From positions 1-55,766 of the forward strand of contig NZ_LLXU01000126.1 of assembly GCF_001431645.1 (NCBI RefSeq): a stretch of DNA of 55,766 bases, written 5' to 3'. The stretch comes from Stenotrophomonas panacihumi. GTDB lineage: Bacteria; Pseudomonadota; Gammaproteobacteria; Xanthomonadales; Xanthomonadaceae. The position numbers were made by a program, and so were the translations under genes. This document shows, one piece after another, positions 1 to 10,811 of the stretch (positions are counted from its first letter, which is position 1; the number at the start of each line of letters is the position of its first letter). The notes below the pieces were generated by a model that saw only the letters and a program-made list of their open reading frames with translations, did no database searches and had not been told where the DNA came from.

Positions 1-1
1 C

Positions 2-1114
2 GTCGCCGCCGACGGCGTGCTGGAAATCCTGCCGGACGGCTTCGGCTTCCTGCGCGCGGCCGAGGCCAGCTACCTGGCCGGCCCGGACGACACCTACATC
101 TCGCCCAGCCAGATCCGCCGCTTCAACCTGCGTACCGGCGACTACCTCTCCGGGCGCATCCGCTTCCCGAAGGACGGCGAGCGCTACTTCGCGCTGTCCA
201 CGATCGACACGATCAACGGCGAGCCGCTGGAAGCGTCGAAGAACAAGGTGCTGTTCGAGAACCTGACCCCCCTGTTCCCGCGCAAGCGCTTCACGCTGGA
301 ACGCGGCAACGGTTCCTCGGAAGACATCGCCGGCCGCATCCTCGACCTGATGGCCCCGCAGGGCAAGGGACAGCGCGCGCTGATCGTCTCGCCGCCCAAG
401 GCCGGCAAGACGATGATGATGCAGCAGATCGCCACGGCGATCACGACCAACCACCCGGACGTGCACATGATCGTGCTGCTCATCGACGAGCGTCCGGAAG
501 AAGTGACGGAAATGCAGCGCACCGTGCGCGGCGAGGTCATCAGCTCGACCTTCGACGAGCCGGCCGCGCGCCACGTGCAGGTCGCCGAAATGGTGATCGA
601 GCGCGCCAAGCGCCTGGTCGAGCACAAGAAGGACGTGGTGATCCTGCTCGATTCGATCACCCGCTTGGCGCGCGCGTACAACAACGTCGTGCCCAGCTCC
701 GGCAAGGTGCTGACCGGCGGCGTGGACGCCAACGCCCTGCACCGCCCGAAGCGCTTCTTCGGCGCGGCGCGTAACGTCGAGGAAGGCGGTTCGCTGACCA
801 TCATCGCCACCGCGCTGGTCGAGACCGGCTCGAAGATGGACGAGGTGATCTACGAAGAGTTCAAGGGCACCGGCAACAGCGAAGTGCATTTGAACCGCCG
901 CATCACCGAGAAGCGCGTCTACCCGGCGATCGACATCAACCGTTCGGGCACGCGCCGCGAGGACCTGCTCATCGAGCCGGAGCTGCTGCAGAAGATCTGG
1001 ATCCTGCGCAAGCTGCTGCACCCGATGGACGAAATCGCCGCGATGGAATTCCTGCTCGACAAGATGAAGAGCACGAAGTCCAACGACGAGTTCTTCAATT
1101 CGATGAAGCGCTGA
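2..1114 (+). CDS. rho: Transcription termination factor Rho (5' truncated by window edge)
   Basis: Hexameric RNA-dependent ATPase that terminates transcription in the cytoplasm. The reading frame is open from base 2, so the true start lies upstream. About 370 residues are visible against roughly 420 for the family, so only the extreme N-terminus is missing. The RNA-binding cold-shock-like domain is present near the start ([25 protein letters not shown]), followed by the ATPase core: Walker A region [21 protein letters not shown], Walker B region [16 protein letters not shown], and the Q- and R-loop region including [20 protein letters not shown]. The C-terminus [10 protein letters not shown] is typical. 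A GTG at base 17 is not the start, because conserved residues continue upstream of it. A strong intrinsic terminator follows. Identification is secure. Confidence 0.97.
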   Translation, partial: VAADGVLEILPDGFGFLRAAEASYLAGPDDTYISPSQIRRFNLRTGDYLSGRIRFPKDGERYFALSTIDTINGEPLEASKNKVLFENLTPLFPRKRFTLERGNGSSEDIAGRILDLMAPQGKGQRALIVSPPKAGKTMMMQQIATAITTNHPDVHMIVLLIDERPEEVTEMQRTVRGEVISSTFDEPAARHVQVAEMVIERAKRLVEHKKDVVILLDSITRLARAYNNVVPSSGKVLTGGVDANALHRPKRFFGAARNVEEGGSLTIIATALVETGSKMDEVIYEEFKGTGNSEVHLNRRITEKRVYPAIDINRSGTRREDLLIEPELLQKIWILRKLLHPMDEIAAMEFLLDKMKSTKSNDEFFNSMKR

Positions 1115-1137
1115 GTCGGCAGGACCTGGCCACATGG

Positions 1138-1170
1138 AACGCCCCGCTTTCGCGGGGCGTTCTTTTTTTT
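1138..1170 (+). terminator. Intrinsic terminator after rho
   Basis: A perfect 10-bp stem (AACGCCCCGC / GCGGGGCGTT) with a TTTC loop at 1138-1161 is followed by an almost unbroken T run to 1170. It lies 24 nt after the rho stop codon. It points on the plus strand and separates rho from the convergent gene at 1185. Confidence 0.95.
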
Positions 1171-1184
1171 GGCGAGGGCGCGGC

Positions 1185-2072
1185 TCAGCCGCCTTGCAGC
1201 GGGGTCAGCAGCTTCGGCGTACGGCTGTCGGCCATGTAGACGCCGCCGTCCACCAGGGTGTCTGGCGCGAAGTTGGCTGAGTCAGAGGTGCTGCTCCACG
1301 GCGCAACCTGGCGCGGACCCGGCACGTAACTGATCCATTGCCCGTAGGTCTGCCCTTCGCTCGGATCGCGGTTGAGCGAATAGCTGACCGGGATACGCAC
1401 GCTCCAGTAGGGCTGGGACGCAGCCTCGCCCTCGGTCGGCACGCGGAACGTCCAGCGCTTGGACGCCAGGATGGCGCTGTCGGCAAACAACTTGCGGAAT
1501 TGGGCCATCTCGCCTTCGCTGCCGATCACGCGCAGGTTGACCTGCTCGGCCACGACGTCCTCGACTTTGCCATCGCGCCCCACCTTCACCACCAGATAGA
1601 CAGTACCGGCCGCATTGGAGCGGAAGGCGTCGGTGGGGTACTTCGGCGCATCCAGTTTCAGATAGGCCACGGATTGCGGGTCCTTGGCATCGTAGCGCTC
1701 GAAACTCACGCCCCGCAGCGCGATCTCGTATCGGTCGCCGTCGAGCTTCTTGGCCACCACGCGCAGGCGCATCGGTGCGATCGCCTTCACCGCGTGGCCT
1801 TCGCGCACCACCGGCTGGAATTTCCATTGCAGTGCGTTGTCGCGCACCAGTTTCACGACGCCGCTGGGCAGCTTCTCTTCCTGGTCGATATCCAGCCGCG
1901 ACACCGACCCATCGGTCTCGATATAGACATCGCCCGCCACCACCAGGCTCGACTCGATCTGCTTGCGCACGCTGCCCGGGCCTGCGCCAGTACCGGCCAT
2001 CGCCATCGACGGCGCCAGCGCGCCACCCAGTGCGAGTACCAGCGCCAGCCTGCGAATTCCCTTCATCGCCAT
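1185..2072 (-). CDS. Secreted protein with TonB C-terminal-like domains
   Basis: Exported protein of about 295 residues. It starts with a short basic segment and a hydrophobic stretch ending in a plausible signal peptidase site (SMAMA-GTG). Two segments resemble the TonB_C fold: an N-terminal part (about residues 30-110, with ALQWKFQPVVREGHAV) and a central part (about 145-235, with KYPTDAFRSNAAGTVYLVVKVGRDGKVEDV and later SKRWTFRVPTEG). There is no proline-rich linker or long membrane anchor as in true TonB, so an energy-transducing role is not supported; databases often label such proteins 'energy transducer TonB'. The ATG at 2072 has AAGGAG seven nt upstream, which is better placed than the GTG six nt earlier. 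It follows aceK by 63 nt on the same strand and may be co-transcribed. Function unknown. Confidence 0.75.
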   Translation of the reverse strand: MAMKGIRRLALVLALGGALAPSMAMAGTGAGPGSVRKQIESSLVVAGDVYIETDGSVSRLDIDQEEKLPSGVVKLVRDNALQWKFQPVVREGHAVKAIAPMRLRVVAKKLDGDRYEIALRGVSFERYDAKDPQSVAYLKLDAPKYPTDAFRSNAAGTVYLVVKVGRDGKVEDVVAEQVNLRVIGSEGEMAQFRKLFADSAILASKRWTFRVPTEGEAASQPYWSVRIPVSYSLNRDPSEGQTYGQWISYVPGPRQVAPWSSTSDSANFAPDTLVDGGVYMADSRTPKLLTPLQGG

Positions 2073-2135
2073 CACCACACTCCTTGGGGTTGCCGTGCGC
2101 CGATTACATCGCAGGCCCGGGCCACGCGCAAATCT

Positions 2136-3875
2136 TCACGCCAGCCGCAGCCGGTCCGCGTAAGGCGGCGTATCCGGATAATCGTCCTCGCGCAGCCGCG
2201 CCTGCAAATCGCGCCACCATTGCGGGTCGAACAGTTCACCGTGATGCACGCGCACGGCTTCCAGCATCTGCGCCGGCAGGCCCATGAACAGCGGGAACCG
2301 CTCGGGGAACACGTCGTGCGGCCCGACATGGAACCAGGGCTCGGCCGCCATCTGCTCCTCATACGTGGTCGCCTTCGGCCAGTCGCGGAACTCGCAGTCG
2401 GTAACCAGGCACAGCTCGTCGTAGTCGTAGAACACGGCGCGCTGGTGGCGGGTGATGCCGAAGTTCTTCAGCAGCATGTCGCCGGGGAAGATGTTGTTGC
2501 GCGCCATGTCGCGGATCGCTTGCGCGTAATCCAGCGCGGCCGCGCGCGCCGGCTCCGGCAGCTGTTCGCGCAGGTAAAGGTTGAGCGGGCGCAGCCGGCG
2601 CTGGATATAGCACAGGTCGAAGATCAGGTCCTCGCCCTCCTCGATCACGCTGAGCGCGCAGGTTTCGCGAAGCTCGCGCAGCAGTGGCTCGGCGAAGCGC
2701 TCGCGCGGGAAGCGCAGGAAGCGGTACGGCTGTGCATCGAGCAGGCGGCCGACGCGGTCGAGCTGGAACACCAGCTCGTACTTCCCCTCCACCTCGGCGC
2801 GGCTCATCTTCTTCGGGTAGGCGAAGCGGTCGCGGATCAGCTTGAACACCAGCGGATAGCTCGGCAGGGTGAACACCGCCATCACCATGCCCGGCGTGCC
2901 CTCGGCCTGCACCAGCTGTTCGTTCGGCTGCGCCTCGAAGTGGCGGAAGAACGTGCGGTAGCGCTCGGTCTTGCCCTGCTTGGCGCGGCCGAGCATGGTG
3001 TACAGCTCGTCGATCGGCTTGTGCGTCAACAGGCTGCGCAAGAACACCACCGCGTCGCCCACGGTCGGCAGGTCGGCCTGGAAATAGCTGCGCGAATTGC
3101 TGAAAAGCTGCGCCACGTCGCTGCGCCGGGTGAGCACCGCTTCGGCCCGCAGGCCGGCCTCATCGTTGACCAGGGCGATCACGCAGGGCGAGAAGCGATG
3201 CTCTCCGAACACGCGGCCGATCAGGTAGGCGCGGCGCTCGCGGTAGAACACGGTATCGAGCAGCTCGATGCCACGCACCGCATGCTCGCCCCAGTGCGCG
3301 AGGTCGTCGTGCAGGCGCACGGCAATCGCCGCGGCGCAGCGGGTGCGATGCGCGTACGGCACGGCGAACGGATAGTCGCCCAATACCCGCATCAACACCT
3401 CGGTCAGCCGGCCGGGCGAGACGGCATAGCTGTGGCGCGCCACCGGATGGGTGATGGCATCGGTGGGCTCGATGTCGAGCGCGACGAATTCGATGCCCGC
3501 GTCCACGCCCTGCGTGCGGAAGTACCGCCGCGTCAGCGTGTTGTAGAAGGTCTTGTACAGCTCCTGGTCGATCAGGCCTGACAGCAGTGCCGCGTAGTGC
3601 TCGCGCGCGCGGATCCACAGCGCGCGGTCATGCGCCTGCCCCATCAGCACCGCGCGCAGGCGCAGCATGCACTCGCCGATGCACTGGTCGTACAGCGCGA
3701 TGCGCGCCACCGCATCCTCGCGCGCGGCGCTCCAGTCGCGGGTTTCAAAACGCAGCCTGGCGCGGCGGGTAATCTCGGCAAAGCGTGCGTGGTAATCCTC
3801 GAATGCGTCGAAGATCGACCGGCCGATGGCCTCGGCACGGCGTTCGGATTGCGGCGACGGCAAGGCGGTGGACAT
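2136..3875 (-). CDS. aceK: Isocitrate dehydrogenase kinase/phosphatase
   Basis: Bifunctional enzyme that phosphorylates and dephosphorylates isocitrate dehydrogenase, switching carbon between the TCA cycle and the glyoxylate shunt. At 579 residues it has the family length. The regulatory domain comes first and the kinase-like domain second. Visible signatures are the nucleotide-contact region [18 protein letters not shown] with Lys345, [15 protein letters not shown] with Asp466, and VFYDYDEL with Asp484; these correspond to Lys336, Asp457 and Asp475 of the E. coli enzyme as I remember the numbering. It begins 13 nt after the stop of the LysR gene, so the two are probably one transcript. No strong Shine-Dalgarno is visible, which suggests translational coupling. 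The only IDH gene in the window is the monomeric type at 7704-9935, which is not the classical AceK substrate. Confidence 0.96.
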   Translation of the reverse strand: MSTALPSPQSERRAEAIGRSIFDAFEDYHARFAEITRRARLRFETRDWSAAREDAVARIALYDQCIGECMLRLRAVLMGQAHDRALWIRAREHYAALLSGLIDQELYKTFYNTLTRRYFRTQGVDAGIEFVALDIEPTDAITHPVARHSYAVSPGRLTEVLMRVLGDYPFAVPYAHRTRCAAAIAVRLHDDLAHWGEHAVRGIELLDTVFYRERRAYLIGRVFGEHRFSPCVIALVNDEAGLRAEAVLTRRSDVAQLFSNSRSYFQADLPTVGDAVVFLRSLLTHKPIDELYTMLGRAKQGKTERYRTFFRHFEAQPNEQLVQAEGTPGMVMAVFTLPSYPLVFKLIRDRFAYPKKMSRAEVEGKYELVFQLDRVGRLLDAQPYRFLRFPRERFAEPLLRELRETCALSVIEEGEDLIFDLCYIQRRLRPLNLYLREQLPEPARAAALDYAQAIRDMARNNIFPGDMLLKNFGITRHQRAVFYDYDELCLVTDCEFRDWPKATTYEEQMAAEPWFHVGPHDVFPERFPLFMGLPAQMLEAVRVHHGELFDPQWWRDLQARLREDDYPDTPPYADRLRLA

Positions 3876-3888
3876 GCCGGCAGTGTAC

Positions 3889-4830
3889 TCAGCGCTGGCG
3901 CGGGGCGCGGCGTGTTCGGCCGGCCGCGGGCAAGGCCAGCGCCTTGTCGGTATCGCGCACGTGCGCGGCGGCCTGTTCCAGCAGCCACGCGCGGAACTGG
4001 CCGAAGCCGCGATGCGTGGCCGAGCGCGCCGGATGCACGAGGTAGTGCGAGTAGTGCGTCTTGAGCCGGTGTGCGGACAGCGGCACCAGCTGGCCGGAGT
4101 CGATGAGCAGCCGCGCGCGCGTCACCCGCCCCAGCGCGACGCCCACGCCGTCGAGTGCGGCGCGGTGGTGGGATTCGGAATCATCGAGGAAGGCGACATA
4201 GCGGCTGGGCGGCGTTTCACCAGCCAGTTCGAACCAGCTGTTCCACTGCCCGTCCGGGTCGCCCAGCAGCGGCCATTGCGACAACGGCTTGGCCGCCACG
4301 CCACCCATGCGCGCCACCAGCGCGGGGCTGGCCATCGGCACCAGCCATTCGTCGAACAGCGGCTCGGCGATGACGCCCGGCCATTGCCCATGGCCCACGC
4401 GCATCGCCGCATCCACCTGCAGCTCGCGCTCGAAATCCACCACCCGCTCGCTGGAGAGCAGGCTGATCTCCACTTTCGGATGCGCGGCGAAGAACTGCCC
4501 CAGCCGCGGCACCAGCCACGCCGAGGCCATCGAAGGCGTGAGGCTGAGCGTGAGCACGTCGTCGCGCCGCGCGGCGAAGGGCTGCACCTCGCGCGCGATG
4601 GCATCCAGGTGTGGCGCGATGCGCTCCAGCAGGCGCTGCCCTTCCGGCGTGGGCACCACGCCGCGCGGATGGCGGCGCAGCAGCGGATAGCCCAGCCGCT
4701 CCTCCAGCGTGCGCATCTGGTGGCTGAGCGCACTCACCGTCAGGTGCATGGCTTCGGCGGCACGCGACAGGTTGCCCAGCCGCGCGGCGGTAACGAAGCC
4801 CTGCAGGGCGTGCAACGGCGGTCTGGACAT
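3889..4830 (-). CDS. LysR family transcriptional regulator (GcvA-like)
   Basis: DNA-binding regulator of 313 residues, the usual LysR length. The N-terminal winged helix-turn-helix is clear: [20 protein letters not shown], then [20 protein letters not shown], with [20 protein letters not shown] completing the wing. The rest is a periplasmic-binding-protein-like effector domain of the GcvA/AmpR-like subgroup ([18 protein letters not shown]). It is transcribed away from a 67-aa gene at 4934, the usual arrangement for a LysR protein and its target. A TTGAA-N5-TTCAA palindrome lies 10 nt upstream of its start codon. It sits immediately upstream of aceK. The effector is unknown. Confidence 0.92.
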   Translation of the reverse strand: MSRPPLHALQGFVTAARLGNLSRAAEAMHLTVSALSHQMRTLEERLGYPLLRRHPRGVVPTPEGQRLLERIAPHLDAIAREVQPFAARRDDVLTLSLTPSMASAWLVPRLGQFFAAHPKVEISLLSSERVVDFERELQVDAAMRVGHGQWPGVIAEPLFDEWLVPMASPALVARMGGVAAKPLSQWPLLGDPDGQWNSWFELAGETPPSRYVAFLDDSESHHRAALDGVGVALGRVTRARLLIDSGQLVPLSAHRLKTHYSHYLVHPARSATHRGFGQFRAWLLEQAAAHVRDTDKALALPAAGRTRRAPRQR

Positions 4831-4840
4831 GGTGCCTGCC

Positions 4841-4855
4841 TTGAACTGGATTCAA
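4841..4855. promoter_or_regulatory. Candidate LysR-type operator (T-N11-A palindrome)
   Basis: TTGAA CTGGA TTCAA is a perfect interrupted palindrome; its inner part TGAA-N5-TTCA fits the T-N11-A rule for LysR boxes. It lies 11-25 nt upstream of the LysR start codon and about 80 nt from the divergent 67-aa gene, so it could serve autorepression and divergent control. Assignment is from position and symmetry only. Confidence 0.5.
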
Positions 4856-4933
4856 CCCTGGCTTGCGAAACACTCGCTTTTCGCCCCGCCAGATTGCGCC
4901 CAACATCAATTCCACTCAAGTGGAGGCACGGAC

Positions 4934-5137
4934 ATGCGCATCTTCAACGACCTGTTGTTCCACCACGGCTTCGTCACGAATGAGGAACTGGCCCGCAAGC
5001 TGGCGCCCGGCGATGCGTTCCCGCCGCCGCCGGAAGCCCGCGGCGCGACCCATCCGCACAAGCATCCGCGCGCGCAGGTGCGCGCGCGGCAGGCCAGGCT
5101 GGTGCGAGTGCTGACGGCGCTGTCGCCGTTCCGCTGA
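4934..5137 (+). CDS. Small hypothetical protein, divergent from LysR gene
   Basis: A 67-residue basic protein (MRIFNDLLFHHGFVTNEELA...). The start ATG is preceded by GGAGG with a 7-nt gap, so translation initiation is well supported even though the frame stays open further upstream. The N-terminal third looks helical; the middle is rich in proline and histidine (FPPPPEARG, HPHKHPRAQ); the end is arginine-rich. No signal peptide or membrane segment. I do not recognise a family. Its divergent position makes it the likely target of the LysR regulator. Confidence 0.6.
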   Translation: MRIFNDLLFHHGFVTNEELARKLAPGDAFPPPPEARGATHPHKHPRAQVRARQARLVRVLTALSPFR

Positions 5138-5143
5138 TGCGGT

Positions 5144-5168
5144 GGGGCGCGGCGAGCCGCCGCGCCCC
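5144..5168. terminator. GC-rich hairpin between convergent genes
   Basis: A perfect 11-bp stem (GGGGCGCGGCG / CGCCGCGCCCC) with a 3-nt loop fills the gap between the 67-aa gene and the Roadblock gene stop. Neither strand has a T run. It could be a U-less bidirectional terminator or an mRNA 3'-end stabiliser. Confidence 0.5.
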
Positions 5169-5177
5169 CGGGGTGGC

Positions 5178-5537
5178 TCAGATGGCCAGGGTGCTTTCGA
5201 CTTCCAGCACCTTGCGGCGGGCCAGCGCGAGGTTGGACTTGTTGCGGTCCAGCACCACGTAGAAGAACAGGCCCTTGCGCGTGCCGACCGGGCGCATGAT
5301 GTGGTACGCGCGGCCCAGCGAGATCAGGATGTCCTCGATGGTGTCGTTGAGGTTGAGCGAGGCGGCCGTTTTCATCTTGGCGCGGATCACTTCGGTGTTG
5401 CCGGCGGCGGCGACTTCCATGTCCACGCCCGAGCCGGCCTCGCCCAGCAGCATGCCGCTTTCGTAATCGACCAGCGCCACCGCCTGCGCGCCGTCGATGG
5501 TCATCAGTTCGTTGAGCGAATCCTTCAGTCCCGCCAT
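5178..5537 (-). CDS. Roadblock/LC7 domain protein A
   Basis: A 119-residue single-domain Roadblock/LC7 protein (MglB-like fold). Recognisable features are the helix MAGLKDSLNELMTIDGAQAVALVD, the turn ESGMLLGEAG, the strand region RAYHIMRPVGTRKGLFFYVVLD, and the final helix ARRKVLEVESTL. Proteins of this family dimerise and act as activators or scaffolds of Ras-like GTPases. It is the last gene of a four-gene minus-strand operon, 53 nt after Roadblock protein B; the GTPase it probably serves is two genes upstream. No secretion signal. Confidence 0.85.
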   Translation of the reverse strand: MAGLKDSLNELMTIDGAQAVALVDYESGMLLGEAGSGVDMEVAAAGNTEVIRAKMKTAASLNLNDTIEDILISLGRAYHIMRPVGTRKGLFFYVVLDRNKSNLALARRKVLEVESTLAI

Positions 5538-5590
5538 GGTGTTCCCCTAAGAGTGGAAAGAGCCTGTGGTGTGCCCCGGCGTCCAGGCCC

Positions 5591-6007
5591 TCAATCGCCG
5601 AGTCCGGCCAGGATCTTCTGGCCACATTCCTTCGCGCTCCACAGCACGTTGCCGATGACGCTGCGGGTATCGCAGGCGGCCATCAGCAACAGCGGGGCGC
5701 CGGGCGCGGGCAGGGCCAGCATCAGCACCTTGCCCTCGCCCGCTTCGAGCATCAGCACTTCCAGGTCGCCGAGCGCCAGCTCGCGGCCCACCGCGGCGGC
5801 CAGGGCGAGCATCGCGCTGGTCATCGCCGCCAGCCGCTCGCCGCTGGCGGTGGCCGGCTGCTGCACCAGCGCGAAGCCGTCCACGGTGGCGAGCACCGCG
5901 GTGCGCACGCCGTCGATCGCCTCGACGAAGGCGCGCAGCTGCGCATCGATCAGCGCGTGTTGGGTCGGCGCGAGCATCGCGCCGGGGCGTCCGTCAGCCA
6001 TCCACAT
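5591..6007 (-). CDS. Roadblock/LC7 domain protein B
   Basis: A 138-residue protein with a divergent Roadblock/LC7 domain: DAQLRAFVEAIDGVRTAVLATVDG, then GERLAAMTSAMLALAAAVGREL, a strand GKVLMLALPAPGAPLLLMAA and a C-terminal helix. Its start overlaps the GTPase stop: ATG at 6007 gives a 14-nt overlap, and a second in-frame ATG at 6001 gives 8 nt. Such overlap implies translational coupling and roughly equal supply with the GTPase. With protein A it could form a heterodimer that binds the GTPase; that is inference from family behaviour. Confidence 0.82.
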   Translation of the reverse strand: MWMADGRPGAMLAPTQHALIDAQLRAFVEAIDGVRTAVLATVDGFALVQQPATASGERLAAMTSAMLALAAAVGRELALGDLEVLMLEAGEGKVLMLALPAPGAPLLLMAACDTRSVIGNVLWSAKECGQKILAGLGD

Positions 6008-6539
6008 CCACCCAGGCTTGCGCCTCGATCTCGCCCATCAGGGCATCCATCAGCCACATCACCTGCTCGCCGTCACGCGCATCCAGCGGCACGATGGGCA
6101 GCGCGCGCAGGCGCGCGGCGACCAGGTCCGCGCAACGTTCCAGGTCCAGGTGCGGCGCCAGGTCCGGCTTGGAAAGCCCCACCACCGCCGGCAACCGCGG
6201 CGCATGCGTGCGCAGCGTGTAGAGATGACCCGCGAGCGCCTCGACCGGATCAGGCTGGCTCGCATCGGCCAGCAGCACCGCGCCGCTGGCGCCCTGCAAC
6301 AGGATGGGCCAGATGAAGCCGAAGCGCTGCTGGCCCGGCGTGCCGTACAGGCGCAAACGGTCGCCATTGGGCAGCGCGACATCGGCGTAATCCATCGCCA
6401 CCGTGGTGGCCGCCTTGCCGAGGTCGGCATCGGTGTTGGCCACGTCGGTATCGATCACCACGCCATCGGCGATCGCCCGCACCAGGGTCGATTTGCCCGC
6501 GCCGGGCGACCCCAGCACGACGATCTTGTGTTCTTGCAT
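5994..6539 (-). CDS. Ras/MglA-like small GTPase
   Basis: A 181-residue GTP-binding protein. The P-loop GSPGAGKST is at residues 10-18, a candidate switch I threonine region follows (TDADLGKAATTVAMDYADV), and the switch II element YGTPGQQRF is at 65-73, with glycine where classical Ras has the aspartate of DxxG, as also seen in MglA-type proteins. The usual guanine-specificity NKxD reads SKPD (123-126). It starts 2 nt after the stop of the 319-aa gene and overlaps Roadblock B. Family knowledge: MglA-like GTPases with Roadblock partners set cell polarity and motility in Myxococcus and act as signalling switches elsewhere. The target here is unknown. Confidence 0.88.
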   Translation of the reverse strand: MQEHKIVVLGSPGAGKSTLVRAIADGVVIDTDVANTDADLGKAATTVAMDYADVALPNGDRLRLYGTPGQQRFGFIWPILLQGASGAVLLADASQPDPVEALAGHLYTLRTHAPRLPAVVGLSKPDLAPHLDLERCADLVAARLRALPIVPLDARDGEQVMWLMDALMGEIEAQAWVDVDG

Positions 6540-6541
6540 GC

Positions 6542-7501
6542 TCAATGCCTCGCCTGGCGCAGGCTGCGCCACACGCGCGCCAGCATCGTGGCGCCGCCGG
6601 TGTCGCGCGGCGTCGCCGGCGACGGCGCGGCGGCCCCTTCCCGCGCTTGCAGGCTGGCGTAGCCGCACAGGTAGGCCGAATGCACGAAGTGGCGCACGAG
6701 CTCGCTTTCCAACCCGAGCATGCTGGCGCACTCGCGCAGGCTGGCTGGGCGCTTGAGCAGCAGCGAACACAGGCGGAAGCCTTCGGGCTGGCGGGCGATC
6801 ACGCGGAAGTCCGGCCAGCGCGACAGGCGCACCACCGCGCCGCCGTCGAGTTTTGCGTCGAGGTCGCGCCAATGGTCGCCATGCTGGCCGGCCTGCCAGA
6901 GCAGCGTGCGCAGCGGCAGGCGCGGCGCATTTTCTGGGGCGGGCGGCGCGGGAATTTCGAGGCGTGCCTGGTCCAGCCCGGTGCCCAGCCATGCGGGAAG
7001 TTCGCGTGCATCGGGCGCACCGGGCACGGCGACGATGTCGGCGCCGAAATCCAACAGCAGGTCCTGGCCGTTGCCGAGCACCAGCCGCGTGCGGCCCTGG
7101 CGATCACGCAGGCGGCGGCGCAGTTCGCGCGTCACGGCCTTGGCGCCGCGTGCGAGGCATTCGCTGTCGTGTGCCGCCGCGGCGCCGGGCGACACCGTGG
7201 AGATCGCGCAGAGCACGCGCTCGATGTGCCGGTCTTCCAACACGATGTCTTCGCGCGCGTGGCCGTCGACCAACCCGCCGTCCTCGTGTTCGATCCAGAA
7301 CGGCATGCCCGGCCGCTGCAGCGCCATGCGCAACGCGGCGTGGCGCAGGCCCGGCGTGTCGCGCACCACCAGCAGGTCGCATTCGTCGAGCCCGCGGCAA
7401 CTGCTCAGCCGCCCTTCGGGCAGCCCGGCCAATCGTTGCAAACGTTCCAGCAACGCACGCTCGGCGCGCACGTCCGCTCCCACGACCAGTACTCTGGCCA
7501 T
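6542..7501 (-). CDS. Hypothetical protein, first gene of GTPase/Roadblock operon
   Basis: A 319-residue soluble protein I cannot assign to a family. The first 90 residues look like a Rossmann or receiver-like fold (MARVLVVGADVRAERALLER..., CDLLVVRDTPGLRHAALRMA) but no phospho-acceptor aspartate is obvious. The middle contains RTRLVLGNGQDLLLDFGADI. Near the C-terminus WPDFRVIARQPEGFRLCSLL and the following helices (RPASLRECASMLGLESELVR) resemble a winged-helix module. No signal peptide or membrane segment. It leads the operon and abuts the GTPase gene (2-nt gap), so it is probably an upstream regulator or effector of that switch. Confidence 0.75.
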   Translation of the reverse strand: MARVLVVGADVRAERALLERLQRLAGLPEGRLSSCRGLDECDLLVVRDTPGLRHAALRMALQRPGMPFWIEHEDGGLVDGHAREDIVLEDRHIERVLCAISTVSPGAAAAHDSECLARGAKAVTRELRRRLRDRQGRTRLVLGNGQDLLLDFGADIVAVPGAPDARELPAWLGTGLDQARLEIPAPPAPENAPRLPLRTLLWQAGQHGDHWRDLDAKLDGGAVVRLSRWPDFRVIARQPEGFRLCSLLLKRPASLRECASMLGLESELVRHFVHSAYLCGYASLQAREGAAAPSPATPRDTGGATMLARVWRSLRQARH

Positions 7502-7631
7502 GTGCCCGCCCCCTGTCGTGATGAATCGCTCAGACTTAGCGCGAGGCTACGGCACGGCCGCACGCGCCAAGAGTGATCGATTGCACATCGCCCGGCTTCT
7601 TGCCGGAATTGCATATGGATTACGGGCGCGC

Positions 7632-7666
7632 AAAAGAAAACGCCCCGTGTCCTTCGACACGGGGCG
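7632..7666 (-). terminator. Intrinsic terminator of icd
   Basis: A perfect 11-bp stem (CGCCCCGTGTC / GACACGGGGCG) with a 4-nt loop at 7641-7666, followed on the minus strand by TTTTCTTTTG. It lies about 38 nt beyond the icd stop. The rest of the 7502-7703 gap presumably carries the promoter of the GTPase operon; I see no convincing sigma-70 boxes in it. Confidence 0.92.
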
Positions 7667-7703
7667 CTTCATGAATGGACGACGCGGCTCACGCCGCCAT
7701 CGC

Positions 7704-10182
<2,479 letters not shown>

Positions 10183-10213
10183 CAATAAAAAGAGGCGCAG
10201 CTTGCGCTGCGCC
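10183..10213 (-). terminator. Intrinsic terminator of lipoprotein gene
   Basis: An 8-bp perfect stem (GGCGCAGC / GCTGCGCC) with a 4-nt loop, followed on the minus strand by TCTTTTTATT. It lies 50 nt past the lipoprotein stop codon. Confidence 0.92.
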
Positions 10214-10263
10214 CCACATGCACCGTCCCGCCGGGAGAGAGTCGGCGGGCGCGCTTGCCCTGC

Positions 10264-10761
10264 TTACTTCACTTCGAACGTCTGCGGCATTCCAGCCGCT
10301 TGTCCGTCGACGCTGGCCTGCGCGGTATAGGTACCCGCCGGCCAGCCGTTGGCGTTGGTGAACTCGACATTGGTCGTTTCCGCGCCGGTGGTATTGAGCG
10401 TGGCGCTCTGCTCGCCGGCCACCTGGCCGTCCTGGAAGGTCAGCTTGACGCCGAGGTTGGCGCCGGTGGCCGTGCCCTCGGTCTTCACCGAGACGATGAT
10501 CTTGTCCTTGCTGCCCAGCGTGGCGAGCGGTGCCACGCTCTTGTCGGCGGCAGCGGTGTTGCCCACGGTGATGCCGCTGACGGTGACCGCGGCCGCGGCA
10601 GGCGCGGTGGCCGGCGGTGGCGTGGTGGCGGCCGGTTCGGCGGCCGGCGGCGGCGGTGCCGCCATCTCGCTGGTGTCTTCCTTCTTCTTGCAGCCCGCCA
10701 GGGCCAGGCTGGCAGCCAGGCCGATGATCAGCGTGCGGGAAAGGGTCTTGGCGTTGGACAT
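10264..10761 (-). CDS. Putative lipoprotein
   Basis: A 165-residue exported lipoprotein. The signal sequence ends in the lipobox LALAGC, so Cys24 should be lipidated; the next residues KKKED lack the Asp+2 inner-membrane retention signal and suggest the outer membrane. A low-complexity Pro/Ala linker (about residues 34-60) follows, then a beta-rich domain (VTVSGITVGN..., SKDKIIVSVKTEGTATGANL, WPAGTYTAQASVDGQAAGMP) resembling small Ig-like domains. AGGA stands 5 nt before the ATG. It follows the LysM gene by 50 nt on the same strand, so a shared envelope role is plausible. Function unknown. Confidence 0.8.
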   Translation of the reverse strand: MSNAKTLSRTLIIGLAASLALAGCKKKEDTSEMAAPPPPAAEPAATTPPPATAPAAAAVTVSGITVGNTAAADKSVAPLATLGSKDKIIVSVKTEGTATGANLGVKLTFQDGQVAGEQSATLNTTGAETTNVEFTNANGWPAGTYTAQASVDGQAAGMPQTFEVK

Positions 10762-10811
10762 GAAATCCTCCGGGTTCGATGGCGTGCGCGAGGCGCTGTT
10801 CGATGGACGGC

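Noticed and set aside
4909..4926. CCACT-CA-AGTGG hairpin overlapping the ribosome site of the 67-aa gene
   Set aside because: Only five base pairs with a 2-nt loop, too small to form; likely chance.
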